The notes beneath the pieces were generated by a model, which saw only the letters and a program-made list of their open reading frames with translations, was not told the DNA's origin and did no database searches. A stretch of DNA of 64,000 nucleotides, taken from contig WOGZ01000039.1 of assembly GCA_009733775.1 (NCBI GenBank), positions 62,001 through 126,000 of the forward strand, in the 5' to 3' direction. The stretch comes from Alectoria sarmentosa (lineage: Eukaryota > Ascomycota > Lecanoromycetes > Lecanorales > Parmeliaceae). A program made the position numbers and the translations under genes. Of this stretch, positions 21,350 through 32,428 are shown in pieces. How positions within the stretch are numbered: position 1 is the stretch's first letter; every line of letters begins with the position of its first letter.

Positions 21350-22560
21350 ACGCCTAGCTCGAGAAGCTGCGCCAGATGGTCTATCGCTATTTGTTGATCC
21401 TAAATCTCATCATTAAGAAGATGAGACGCAAAAGATATAATCTCGAGCCCGCTATTCTTTCCGCTGACAAGGGGATCTGTGAAGAAGCAAGCCTCCTGGG
21501 TGTCTTCTTCGAGAGGATATTTGGGTATTTTTGATCACGAACATACTGGACGAGGAGGATATGCCGTTCGGATTTCTAGATAATGGTGAATTTATGTAAG
21601 ACCGATCTTACACCACGCCTGTCGAAATTTGACGAAAGCTCATCACGGCTGTAGTCTCAACTGGCTCAATTTTGACATCACCCTTACCTTCTCTGACATG
21701 AAGATCAACGTCCATGACGAGATTATGAACAGCCTTGAAGAAGCCTGTGGATTCGACGTGATCATCGTGAAAGGTTTAGGCTCACTCTTTAACAGGAGGT
21801 GACCGCTAGGCTTCCGATATCTGAACCGTCTAATCTCAAACAAGCACTGGAGTGAGCCTGCCTGTAGGAAAATCGAATCAAAAAGCACATTAATCAAGCC
21901 AACCTCCAGATGGCTATTCACACATGCCACAACGCCCTAGGAAACATAAAATGGTTTTACTATAGTAGCCTTAGGCGAGTCTTTGGATTTGCTGCCATCG
22001 AAGAGTCCTTCTATTCGTTCTTCCGGAAGCTCACAGACCTAGGGTTAAGATTTGCTTGCTACTGCCTGGAATATGGAGATTCGAAATCCGCACGTCAAAT
22101 CATGACAACTTTTTTAGGTGACAATATAGACCTATAGCTCACCTAACATACGCCCTTGCAATTTAACAAAGTTCAATACTATTTGGCTCTTGCACTGGTG
22201 GCTGAGGGAGCCGGAAACGCTGCAGCCTACAGCTTTCTCCAGGCACGAGGAATTTCCTGGACCTTCGATTGTATCGACAAGGAGCTCGATGAAATAGAAG
22301 TGAGGCTCGACCAGCAAGGAGACGACCCCGCGGCCCTAATGGCCAAGTATAATCTCAAGCATGATCGTGCCCCTATATGCCACAGAAATGCACTGAACGG
22401 GGAATTCAAGGAATCAGTCCCGTGCGAGGAAAGAGCAAAAGCCTATGCCCGGTTTGAGCTCTCGGAGACAGAGATGAACGCGCTAGCAAAGCGTCAAGAA
22501 GCGATTGACAACGGATCAGTCAGTCTTCGACGCACTACCTATCCTTTTTTGCGTTGTTGA
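21350..22560 (+). pseudogene. Degraded F-box-like/hypothetical gene (multiple frameshifts and stops)
   Basis: Protein-like segments occur in order on the plus strand but in different frames. KLRQMVYRYLLIL then LEPAILSADKG and GICEEAS (21361-21500) resemble the N-terminal motif and 'NKQICEEAS' segment of fungal F-box-like proteins. Next come NWLNFDITLTFSDMKINVHD and EACGFDVIIVKGL (21660-21800). KWFYYSSLRRVFGFAAIEES and LRFACYCLEYGDSKSARQ follow (21949-22137), and then a last open block at 22156-22560. Stop codons and frame changes separate the parts, and several are not flanked by usable splice sites. This is best read as one eroded gene. The lesions are indel-rich, not the pure C-to-T pattern of RIP. 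Confidence 0.65.
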
Positions 22561-22931
22561 TTGGTCGATTTTAGGGCTGGGCACATTTCATTGATATACC
22601 CGGGTCTATTGGCAACATCACTTGCGTATACAACTAGACTTACTCTTTACTGACTCCAACTCTGCATGTTGCAAACGAGATCAAGCTTAACTTGGAAAAC
22701 GATGTAGTCAGCTCGGATAAGTTGAGACCCGGCAGATGAAGAAAATAAGATTCGACGGCATGATCTGTTTGATATCATGCCGTGGCTTATTTCAAGATGA
22801 TGCCTATCGCTAAGAATTTCTTGGGCTTTCTGCTCTTGAGGCTTTTTGTTGTCGAGATGCGGAAGCTGATTGAAAATATAATTTGAAGATGGTTTATTTC
22901 TTCCCACCCCGCGTTGTTCTCTTTCTGACCC

Positions 22932-23065
22932 TTCGCTAATGCAATGATCGACCAGGGTCATGTGATCTCGCCTAATGATATGCAGTGTAATTTACCTATT
23001 TGATTGGACAAAAAAGCCTAGTCCGCCCCACACGTGACCTGGTCGATCATTGCATTTGCGAGTAC
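22932..23065 (-). mobile_element. MITE-like element, copy 2 (inverted)
   Basis: Ends are clear inverted repeats: AATGCAATGATCGACCAGGG at the left and CCTGGTCGATCATTGCATTT at the right, so about 30 bp pair almost perfectly. Its reverse complement aligns along the full length with 8101-8240. No ORF is inside, so it would need a transposase from elsewhere. These ends are better preserved than in copy 1, suggesting a more recent insertion or less decay. Confidence 0.75.
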
Positions 23066-23932
23066 TTTAACCGAACAGGAAATCTCGAGAAACATCGGCC
23101 TTGACCCGGATTTCTCCCACACACACCCGAGATTGAACGATGGAGCTCTTCCAGAAGCACAGCGTGGTGTAGGGTTCCATCTCATTCTCTAGCAATGTAT
23201 GTGGTGCTCCTTGATGAAGTTTTGGACAGGAATTGTGGGCGCACGCGCTGTCTCAGCGCTGTACAATACCCGGTCGGCCAGCGATGCAAGCGATTCGCCG
23301 CCAGCATGCTGCTGGAATGGAATCCTTTTTTTTTTATCAAAAGAGAAAATCTTGAGGAAGAACAGGTCATGGCTGAAGGATGCACTAAAGTCACTAGGCA
23401 GCCTCTGTGACCAGACTACCGAGTCACCGAGAGACTTTGCGCCGCATTTGCTACGGTTTGCCAGTCCACGTTTCTAGACTCTTGAGTCATCTGGGCTGCG
23501 GACCATTCCTTCCGCGCTTCCTACTTGGATGCGCTGTCCAAATCTCGCTCCGATCGTTAGATTTCGCGTTGATGGCACCTTCCGTGTGGGGCGAGACGAA
23601 GGAATATTGCAAAGCCCATGCACGAAGTGACGAAATGAAGGTCCGCAAATGTTCGGATCTACACTCTTGGATTACTCGAGGTTGACGCCTCAAATCTAAG
23701 GCTTAGTGGATATTTCTACAGATCAACGAAATCGAGAATCCACCAGCGCGGCCCGCTTCCTGATGGCCGCCTCAAATTCTCCGCGCCGCCCCCATGTAAC
23801 AAGTCTGGTTCACTTACGCCTGATCGTTCGTTTGCCTTCATGGTTTGGCCAGTCAACCCTTAATCTACTAAAGAGAAGCCTGTAAAGAGAAAGACAAGGG
23901 GTTTGAAGACAGCTGATATGAAGCATTGAGAT

Positions 23933-23958
23933 TGAAAATGAAAATGAAAATGAAAATG
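23933..23958 (+). repeat. GAAAAT microsatellite
   Basis: Four tandem copies of a six-base unit (GAAAAT), in intergenic DNA. Confidence 0.85.
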
Positions 23959-24227
23959 CCAAGCGCTGGCGGTGCCAATCAACGCCCGTTTTATAATCTT
24001 TGCTGTCGGTCTCGTTCTAAAAGTCATCAATAACGAACGCCGAATGGATAATCCCGCTTTCTCTCGGCCCTGAGTTTCGCAATCTGAGAGTCAACCTGAA
24101 ACGCTCGTCGCTCGGTGAATTTCGTATTTATGGACTGTCGAGCATAAACCAATCTACGGAAAAACACGCCGCTTCTCCTACAGGATGAAATGATGATTCG
24201 ATCATCCCACATCTCGTCCTTCCTCGA

Positions 24228-24251
24228 TTCTTTCTTTCTTTCTTTCTTTTT
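24228..24251 (+). repeat. TTTC microsatellite upstream of GT90
   Basis: About five TTTC units in a pyrimidine-rich stretch 65-90 bp upstream of the chosen start. Pyrimidine tracts are common in fungal promoters. Confidence 0.7.
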
Positions 24252-24316
24252 GATTCCTTTTCTTGCAAACTCTCATTCTCTCCGTCTCGTTTTCTGCTTC
24301 CGTGTGCACTGTCGGC

Positions 24317-26176
24317 ATGACATCCATGTCTCTTTGTTCGAAGTTGTTTATATCCTTCGGCCTCACAAGTCTATTGTATTTCTACCATGTGCGGAATTCT
24401 GGCGCTTTATTTCCCCTCGGAACCGCGGGCTCGGCTCCATCTAAACATAATGGACTCTTTGGCCTCACAGGCAGTAGAAAGCATCCGATAGAGTTGCTTG
24501 TCGAACAAGCAAAGGCGAAACACACCCACTTAGTTAACAGACAGTCCAAGACACTACAAGAAGCAATCACTGAGTACGAGAGAAGATACAGCAGGGAGCC
24601 TCCGCCGGGATTTGACCACTGGTACAAAGCCGCTGTCGAGGCAAATGTCCCTATCATCGATGAGTACGACACTGTTATGGCGGCCTTTGAGCCCTTTTGG
24701 AGCATATCCGGCAAAGAGATCCGGGCGAGGGTAAAGGAAGCGATTTTCCCGCCGGTAGGGAAAACGCCTATAATCGGGGTTCACCTCGAGGACCAGAATG
24801 TCTCAATCACTTACAATGGTAATATGTATGCTCCATGGCATTCCCTGATTTTCAAGGATTGGATCGAGCATTACATGGACCACCTTCCCGATATGGAGAT
24901 AGCTTTCAATTCCCATGATGAACCCGAGGTAGTGATCCCCCACGATGAGCTGGAGAGAAGCCTCGAAGGATGCCCAGCCCCACAGGAGAATGAGAATGAC
25001 AAGCCAAAGGAGCAAGTTGAAATGCATGATCCCCAAATCGTTTATTTCGATTGGCTTCGTAGACACAGGACCTGGGACCGTGTGATCGAATCATGCCCTC
25101 TGGACTCTGCAAGCCGTTCACGTAAATCATCTGAGCCTGATGAAAGCGCCGACTACAGCGACGGGCCTTTGTTCATCGAGAACATAACTCGCGCCAAAGA
25201 TATCTGCGAGGAGACTGATGCCGCTTCACTGCACGGCTTTTTTACTTCACCAGATGGTTTTGTCTTGACAAATTCCCTCGTCCCGATTTTTACAAAGTCC
25301 AAAGCATCCTCGTTTCAAGACCTACTCCTACCCGCGGTCGATTACGACTCACGGCTCAGCAAAGGCGTTTACAGGGAATACGATCCAGACGAGGACATGC
25401 CATGGGAAGAGAAAAAGAATCATCTCTACTGGGCCGGAACATCCATCGACGGCTATTATCAAGACAGCAATTGGAAAAACATGCAGCGAGTCCGCTTCGT
25501 CAAGAACATGAATAACGCAAGCCTGCCCGTTTCCCTCATGCGTCGGGACGAAAGCTCTGGTCGCTGGAAAGCGCACAATGATACCATGGGGAGTTTGTCA
25601 AAGTATGCTGACGTGAAGTTCACGTTTCAAGAAATGTGCGATGAAAAGACTTGCGAGGAGATGAGAGATCCCAAAAACGGTGTCCTTTGGAAGGCGAAGG
25701 AACCCGCCACGGAACCTTACGCCAATCGGTTCCTGATGGACGTCGATGGCCATACATTCACAGAGCGTTTCCGCCGCTTGCTCAGTTCGAGGAGTTTGGT
25801 GTTCAAGATGACTATGTTCCAGGTGAACACTCTTTCACCAATCATTCCGTTGCATCAATCCGGCTTGGCTAACAGATGTCACGTCTAGGAATGGCACAAC
25901 GATTTCCTAGAACCTTGGGTGCACTACGTACCCATAACCCTGGGCATGAAAGAGCTGCCCGAGACTCTGAGATTTCTGGCAGAGACGCCAGAAGGGCAGG
26001 AGATCGCAAAGGAGATCGCAGAGGCGGGAAGAGAGTGGGTGGGCAAGGCGTGGAGGGTGGTCGACATGAGAGTTGCGACGTTTAGGATCCTGCTGGAATA
26101 TGCGAGACTTTACGGCGCGGAGAGAGATCGGACGGGCGAGTGTCCGTGGGATCGCAAGGGGCGAGGGAAGAGTTGA
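24317..26176 (+). CDS. Glycosyltransferase family 90 (CAP10) type II membrane protein
   Basis: 597 aa from two exons (24317-25822 and 25889-26176). An N-terminal signal-anchor (KLFISFGLTSLLYFYHV) follows the ATG at 24317, so it is probably a Golgi type II enzyme. CAP10/GT90 features include PPPGFDHWYKAA (stem-end motif), DLEIAFNSHDEP-like DMEIAFNSHDEPEVVIPHDE, ASLHGFFTSPDGFVLTNSLV, IFTKSKASSFQDLLLP, KKNHLYWAGTSIDGYY, YANRFLMDVDGHTFTERFRR and, after the intron, EWHNDFLEPWVHYVPI. The family contains Cryptococcus Cap10 and animal POGLUT and transfers xylosyl or glucosyl groups to glycans. The specific acceptor here is unknown. The sequence appears complete and intact. Confidence 0.94.
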
Positions 26177-27712
26177 AAGGGGTCGTGTGATTGTGGATGC
26201 ATGTACACTGTCCCGCGCGCCGTGGCTACGCACGCGCACGGGATGTTGCTAGTATCGGCGTCGTCGGCAGTCTTGCGGAAACAGAAGGCCACAGTCGGCG
26301 AGCGAAGTGCGGGCTTCACGACTCCAACCTGCCACCGATGAATATCCTCCTCAACCATTCCGGACGAGTATGCGGCCAACGCTGAAGATCAGCACCAACG
26401 AGCTCGACCATGGCTGCCGGCGAGCTACCAGCAGCCTCGGCCTAATCATTTACAAGAGCTCCATAACAGTCAAGCGGCCGCCCTGCTGAACTGCAACTTG
26501 AGTACTACCTTTTACCACCTTGGCCAAGCTGAAAGACCCGAACAAAACCCCTGCGGACTTTTTTCCCAGGATGGCATTGTATAGTACTAGTCCCTGTCGT
26601 ACATTACAAAAGTCATCGTCAGAGCGGTGATTCGATGTACATATAAAAAACACACCACACATATGCCAGGCGCCAGGCGGTAGCAAAGACGGAAAAAAAT
26701 ACTTCCCCACAGCGCTTTCTCTGCCTTTGGAAACTTTCAAACAGACCCACCCCCAGCTAGAGACAGACAGAACCTACCTGCGCAACGGCTGATGAATCCC
26801 CAGCCCTGTTCGTTCGAGCGGTGCGACCGACCGCGCCATCAAAACCCAATCAGGTATGGAAAAATTGACTCCAACAGCTCACTATCAAGAAACCCGGGTA
26901 TAGATATTAATCTAATTCAACCCCTGGAAAGACGGAAGACGGAAGATGGAATCACACCGACTTTTCTCTTTCTATTCCCTTCCCTCTTCTGCGTTCCTCC
27001 AGGCGTGCAACCCGCACCAACAAACATCACGCACGAATGGCTCCGTCGTGATTTGAAACAAACAAGCACAATTTCCACTGAAAAACGCGCCTGGCGCTGA
27101 AAAGAGAGAGAGGGATATGAGCAGGCCTGGGAGAAGTCAGTGGTGAAGAGCTCAGACCTTCATCCAAAATCAGTGCCGGGGGAGAAGGGAAGGTAGTTTG
27201 CCAGGTAAGTGCGGTTTGTGGGATAGTACGATCTACGGGAGGTGTGGAATAGAGGGTGATGTATGTGAGCACTATGAGATCACGTTGCAAAGATGGGATT
27301 GATTGGAATTAGGGGGGGGGAAAGGGGGAAAAGGGGAGGGGAGGGGAGGGGTTTGGCGTTGTTATGCGTGGTAGGAATAATTCAGGGAGCTTCGAGTTGG
27401 GGTAGTCAGTCTTATCGAATGCTTGTTCGACGGACGTTCAAAACGGTCCATCATCCTCCGTCTCGACTCCATTTCCGGTAAACGATCTAGAGCAAATGTC
27501 ATTGAAAGCCCGAGCGAGGTTGGAGACTGGTTTTTTGAATTGCCCCCCCACCACCTATCTACCTGCATGAGCGGCCAGATGGCCCCGCTACCGCCATCAC
27601 GATCGACAAAAGCGCAAGATATCCAAAGCCTACTGAAGCAAAAGTCTGAAGCGTTAACATGCTCCAACATTCCACACAAGAAGAGGCATGCATGCGTTTC
27701 AATATACATCGA
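26177..27712. other. Convergent intergenic region
   Basis: About 1.5 kb between the 3' ends of GT90 (+) and the CorA-type gene (-). A poly-G/A-rich tract lies near 27310-27350. The frames seen are short or antisense to the transporter. No gene is supported. Confidence 0.55.
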
Positions 27713-29391
27713 TTACCTCCCATCCTTGCCCACAGCGAACCGGAGGACTTCCTTCGCGCCCGCCGTCCTACCATGCTTGGTCATGATGTGCACCCAATTC
27801 GATATCGCCAGCGCCAACATGACCACCACATTCAGGACGACAATCGCCACGAAAAACTGCCAGATGTTCGGGTTGCTGTTGCTGCCGCTGATTTCGCTGA
27901 CGTTCATACCGTAGATGCCGCTGATGAGAGTGATGGGCGCAAATCTGGTACACCGATTAGCCATGTAAACCTGGCAAGATGTCGACGTGTTGAAAGGTAA
28001 GAATTCAATGCGAAACGTACACGTAAGTAAAAGTATTCGTCAGCGCAGTCCACCTCCTCTCGGCCCTCTGCCGCCGATTACTAGCCATCTTCGCCCTCGT
28101 CTCCCACAACAGATCCGTCTCTCGCACCAAATGCTTAAAGTTCTCCTCCAACGCATCCTTGGTCTCCTTAACCAATTTCACATCCTCGCCTTTCCACCCT
28201 AAACTCCCACCCCTCTGTACCAACGACAGCGACTTTTTGATTTCCTCTGCGTTCCCAACTGTGGTGTCAGAAACGCCGTCGATGCGTCGGTCTTCGTCGC
28301 GTATGCTCGTAATGACGCGGCCCCAGCCGAAGCAGTTTAGGCGGAGGAGAGGGGAGATTGTGTAGAAGGGGGAGGTGTTTACGATTTGTAGGTCGAGGTA
28401 TGAGAACGCTTCTAGGTAGAGCTCGCGGAAGGATTTGGGAGTTTGGGTTGTAGGCTGCGGGCGGGGAGATGTGAAGCCGGGGGGTGGGGTGAGATTGGCG
28501 GAGGAGAGATTGATCTTAGTGTGGGATGTGAATAGGAGGATCCCTGGAGATGACTTAGTGCCATTGTTCGTAGTAGCTATATTTGGGAAACATGTCGATA
28601 TTAAAGGCTACCAAAAATGAATCCAGAAGCACTTAGACGTTCGGGGAAGAGTAAGACCGACCAGTCCATCCACCACTAGTTAATGGGTGCATCTGAATTC
28701 CTTCTTGCAATACTGACATCTGCCTAATAGCATCATCAGGCTTGACGTAAAACATAACCTTGAACTTCTCCGCATCCGTCCTCGAAGGCGTCGAGAGCTT
28801 AGGCACGCCAAAGCCTATGCTGGTGAATGGCGCCCTATGACGCTCTGACGGTTCAAGAACATGCTTATTCCCATGTAAGCCTGACAGGAAGAATCTCGGA
28901 TCCAGGTCCAACGAGCTCCCAAGCGCCTCCATCACGCCAGCCGCCAGCTCACCCCGCTGCTCAGCCATGTATAGTCGGACGTTCACATTGGCGGGCTTCT
29001 CCTCGTCTAGAAACTTCTTGAGCGCGAAACCATCGTGTATATCCGGCCGTCGCTCAACCCGGGGAGTGTCTGTGATGTCTAGTACTGATATGACCAGCTC
29101 TCGATCCTCGATATCCACGCTCATATATTCGTCCAGAGGCTTCAAGATGTCCCAACCTCCCTGCACCAGATCGTGCACGTATTCATGATATGGTCGACGA
29201 TTTTCGGGCGGCTGTTCCCACCCTTGGTACGGTTGTAGGGAGCTCTTTGCTGCTTTGCGTAATTTGCGCGAGAGGTGGTGAATCCCTTTGACTTCGGGCG
29301 AGATGAAGTGTTCGTTTTTGCGGGCCGGCGGTGGGATAGGTGCGCTTTCTGGTGGGCCAAGGCTGAGCTGGGAGTCGGATGGTGAGTCCAT
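27713..29391 (-). CDS. CorA-like Mg2+ transporter family protein
   Basis: 494 aa from three exons (29391-28662, 28543-28021, 27944-27713; 1,485 nt). A long cytosolic N-terminal domain contains VISVLDITDTPRVERRPDIH and SIGFGVPKLSTP. A helical region follows (ALEENFKHLVRETDLLWETR). The C-terminal pair of membrane segments starts FAPITLISGIYGMNVSEISG, with the signature GMN tripeptide, and then WQFFVAIVVLNVVVMLALAI. Architecture and GMN motif match fungal CorA-like proteins, which transport Mg2+ or related divalent cations through homopentamers. The first intron donor (GTCGGT) is non-ideal but keeps phase. The second intron is standard. It is probably a plasma-membrane or vacuolar protein. Confidence 0.88.
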
Positions 29392-29747
29392 TATTGCAGG
29401 CCCATGGGCGAGGAAATATGTTGATGGTACAGAATGACCTTGGGCATTGTCCAGAGTCTACAGGCTGGAAGACAGAGAAGAGAGCAGCTTGGGCTACTCT
29501 AGAGAAGTCACATTGCGGCTTGGGGCTCGTTCCAAATGTCATCGGTCAGAACTGAGGTGGCTCGGGTCTGAGTAAGCCCCAGCACCGGGTAACTATTGTG
29601 AAAGAAAAACAGATCTGACTCGTTTCTCTACGAATATATGAGCATCTCCCTCGAACTATTTTCACGATCTACTTTTGATATTGAATGTTTCCGAGTTCAA
29701 GTCTGACCTACGCTTTTACCAATCTATAATAAATTACTTCTACATCT
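29392..29747. promoter_or_regulatory. Divergent promoter region
   Basis: About 355 bp between the CorA-type gene (-) and the F-box-like gene (+). Confidence 0.5.
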
Positions 29748-31013
29748 ATGAGTCCCGCTGACAAGTCATTACTCCTAGCAGGACTTTGTGTCAGCGCCAT
29801 TGACCAAGCGGCTGAAGAAACGGACTTTGCAAGGCAAGATCATTTCAAGGTAGAAACCATGCCATCGTCAAACTCAACGATATCCTACCTTCCGAACGAG
29901 GTACTGGAGCATATTATGGGATATCTTGACGGCATACCAGCTCTACACGCTTTTGTGGAGGCTGATAGCCAAGCTAAATTGCTTTTCCACGCACGTCCAC
30001 GAATGATGCTGCTCGATGCTATCAAGAACTGTAGTATGGCACTTCAAATCAAACAGCTTGCGTGTGCTGTCATGGATGTTCGCAGCCAACCACATGCGAT
30101 CTTTACTCTGGAATGTCTAATTCCATATGTCTTCTTGCAGCGAGATGATGCAGCGATCCAGGAATTATTCGAAGTAAGCGTCTTCTCGAGGGAGTCAGAT
30201 CCAATAGCTCTTCTCGAGGATTTTGCAAATGTCCATCACCAAATAGCAGAAGCCGAAGAGTCCTTGGTTAGAGCGCAACTACCCAAGACTGCCGACAGGA
30301 TTCGTCGCGCAGTCGATCGAGAGGAACTCAGCTGGCCTATACATTGCCCACCAGAAGGGAGGCTTGAAAAGCCACCATTGCCAGCAGAGTTTCACCGCAT
30401 TCGCCGAGCGTTGTGGCGGCTCTGGCTTTACTTTGGCATCTTCCACAATCTGCAACGGAACCAAAAGTATCGCAGTTCTCTTGAAAATCTATGCGCCCAG
30501 AAACCATTCTTCAGATATCTTACCATATGGGAGCTCGAGGAAATTGATTGCGTGTACTATCATTTAAAGTACCAAAATGAAAGTCTGTGGAGGAAACATT
30601 GTACAGGTTGCAAACAATATGTCTTACCCGACGTCATGTACAATGGCACTTGCAAAGAATGTCGAGGGGGTGAAAAGATCAACGCTTGGATGACTAAAAA
30701 GGAAAGGAAAGAAGCTCCAGACCCTGCTTCTTTTTCGTATGCTTGCAGCTGGTACCGGAAACACATGCACAGAAGAGAGCCAGTCGCTAATTACACTGAT
30801 ACTCCAGCTGCCAATTATTCCAACGCGGGCTTTCGACACTTGGTCAAGTGCTCAGATCCCGAATGCATGACAGACTCGTACCTGCGAAACTCCACTCTTG
30901 GGTGCTTCCTCGACTGGGGATATTGCATGTGGGATGAGTCGCGATTCAAAGCTTGGAACTTGGTGGACAAAGCGAACAGTAAGTTGGATAAAGATGAAGC
31001 TTCATGTATCTAG
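29748..31013 (+). CDS. F-box-like protein with zinc-ribbon-like cysteines
   Basis: Open for 421 codons without an intron. ISYLPNEVLEHIMGYLDGIP (about residues 45-64) is an F-box-like start, and the first 37 residues are unlike the family, so the Met in KVETMPSSN (residue 38) may be the real start. The middle is helical. Around residues 285-305 lies CTGCKQYVLPDVMYNGTCKE followed by C, a CxxC-x(14-15)-CxxC pair that could bind zinc. Similar cysteine pairs occur in fungal F-box hypothetical proteins that act as SCF substrate receptors. The target is unknown. Confidence 0.72.
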   Translation: MSPADKSLLLAGLCVSAIDQAAEETDFARQDHFKVETMPSSNSTISYLPNEVLEHIMGYLDGIPALHAFVEADSQAKLLFHARPRMMLLDAIKNCSMALQIKQLACAVMDVRSQPHAIFTLECLIPYVFLQRDDAAIQELFEVSVFSRESDPIALLEDFANVHHQIAEAEESLVRAQLPKTADRIRRAVDREELSWPIHCPPEGRLEKPPLPAEFHRIRRALWRLWLYFGIFHNLQRNQKYRSSLENLCAQKPFFRYLTIWELEEIDCVYYHLKYQNESLWRKHCTGCKQYVLPDVMYNGTCKECRGGEKINAWMTKKERKEAPDPASFSYACSWYRKHMHRREPVANYTDTPAANYSNAGFRHLVKCSDPECMTDSYLRNSTLGCFLDWGYCMWDESRFKAWNLVDKANSKLDKDEASCI

Positions 31014-31502
31014 CAGTGAGTCGGGCTGCGCATTGATAGGAGCGAGCGGGCTGTCAAGAGGTGGGTGATAGGCTGACAAAGTAAAGCGGTACGACGATTG
31101 CGCACATTGCGCTGCCGAGCTTATGAGCGTGGCACGATGGCTTGGAGTGAAGGGAGGTTAGTAAGAGAGGAAAGACTTGGTTAGGAGGATCAAAATCAGA
31201 GACGCGTTTGCTGGAGGGTTACGCTTCGATGATAAAGACCGCGTCTTACACCGCTCCAAGCTAAACTTTGAATGATCAATGATATTTACGCAGTGACTTC
31301 AAACAGTGTAGATTTCTTTGATTCCCAAAAGCCAATCGAAGCAAAGAATCACAGTTTCGCAGCTGCCACTTGCCAATGCCGGGTAGAGCAACGTCTAGTG
31401 AAATGACCCTGAATTTCAGCCCTACCAAACTTGCCGCAAAGTTCAACCTCCGAACACAGCCTCTCTCTCCCTCTCTCTCTCCACATTTGTGCTCAACCAG
31501 CA
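31014..31502. other. Intergenic / bS16m promoter
   Basis: About 490 bp. A CT-repeat tract immediately upstream of the ribosomal-protein start (31461-31482) is typical of strong fungal promoters. Confidence 0.55.
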
Positions 31503-32148
31503 ATGGTTGTCAAAATCCGCCTCGCCCGCTTCGGCAAACGCAACGCCCCCTTCTACAACATCGTCGTCGCGCAAGCTCGGTAAATTTCCCCCTCCCCCTC
31601 CCCCAAATCTCCACCTCCAAAGCACTCCTCTCCCACAATCTCCTCCCCCCCCACCCCCTGACCGCCCACAAAAAAAACCCCCCCTAACACGCACCCTCCC
31701 AGAACCGCCCGCAACTCCAAACCCATCGAAGTCCTCGGCACCTACGACCCGATACCGAAGCCGCCGCCGCTGGGCGAGGAGGGCAAGCCGTTCAAAGACA
31801 TCCGGCTGGACACGGCGCGGGCGAAGTACTGGCTGGGGGTCGGGGCGCAACCGAGCGAGCCGGTGTGGAGGCTGCTGAGTATGGTATGTTTTATGACATT
31901 TACCTTTTTCGAAGGGATCGAAGGGATCGAGGGAGGGCGAAAAGGCGATGTGACAGACGAGCTTGGACACGACGAAGAATGAGGTTGAAGTGGGGGGGGG
32001 GGGTTTCGATTGAATAGATAAGCTGACAGAGGAGAGGAGCCAGATCGGATTACTGGAGCCGAAATATCATATACAGAAGATGCAGCAGGCGGAGGTGGAG
32101 CAGAGGGCGGCGCGGAGTGAAGGGGGTACTACTAGTACGGGGCGATGA
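31503..32148 (+). CDS. MRPS16: Mitochondrial small-subunit ribosomal protein bS16m
   Basis: 120 aa from three exons (31503-31579, 31703-31883, 32044-32148; 363 nt). The protein begins MVVKIRLARFGKRNAPFYNI, the canonical bS16 N-terminus. It continues VVAQARTARNSKPIEVLGTY, DIRLDTARAKYWLGVGAQPS and, after the last intron, IGLLEPKYH. It is a component of the mitochondrial 37S ribosomal subunit. Both introns are GT-AG, and the first contains a C-rich stretch. A short C-terminal extension ends in Ser/Thr/Gly residues. The gene appears complete. Confidence 0.95.
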
Positions 32149-32428
32149 CATTGGGCGATTGGGTGGGGGAGGATCTGGATTTGACTTGAGAGGGGATGGC
32201 ATAGAACGGCGTTTCGGGGCCTATGTATCTGATGGCATTTCCGACCGGAAGCTACTTTGTCTGCGCCGTACAGGGCACGGATTCTCCCAGGAAGGGGAGA
32301 GGATACTACGATATTGTACAAACCCATATGTGGGTTCAAACCGGCATAGCTTCAGGGCACGCAAAAGTTGGGGGCATGCTAAGTCTATATGCAAAACTAT
32401 ATGGTTATAGATCTATAGATTAATGCTA

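Larger units (their letters stand above)
22561..24316. other. Intergenic region holding MITE copy 2 and microsatellites
   Basis: About 1.75 kb without a convincing gene. It includes the MITE-like copy at 22932-23065, a GAAAAT repeat at 23933-23958 and a TTTC repeat just upstream of the GT90 gene. Confidence 0.55.
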
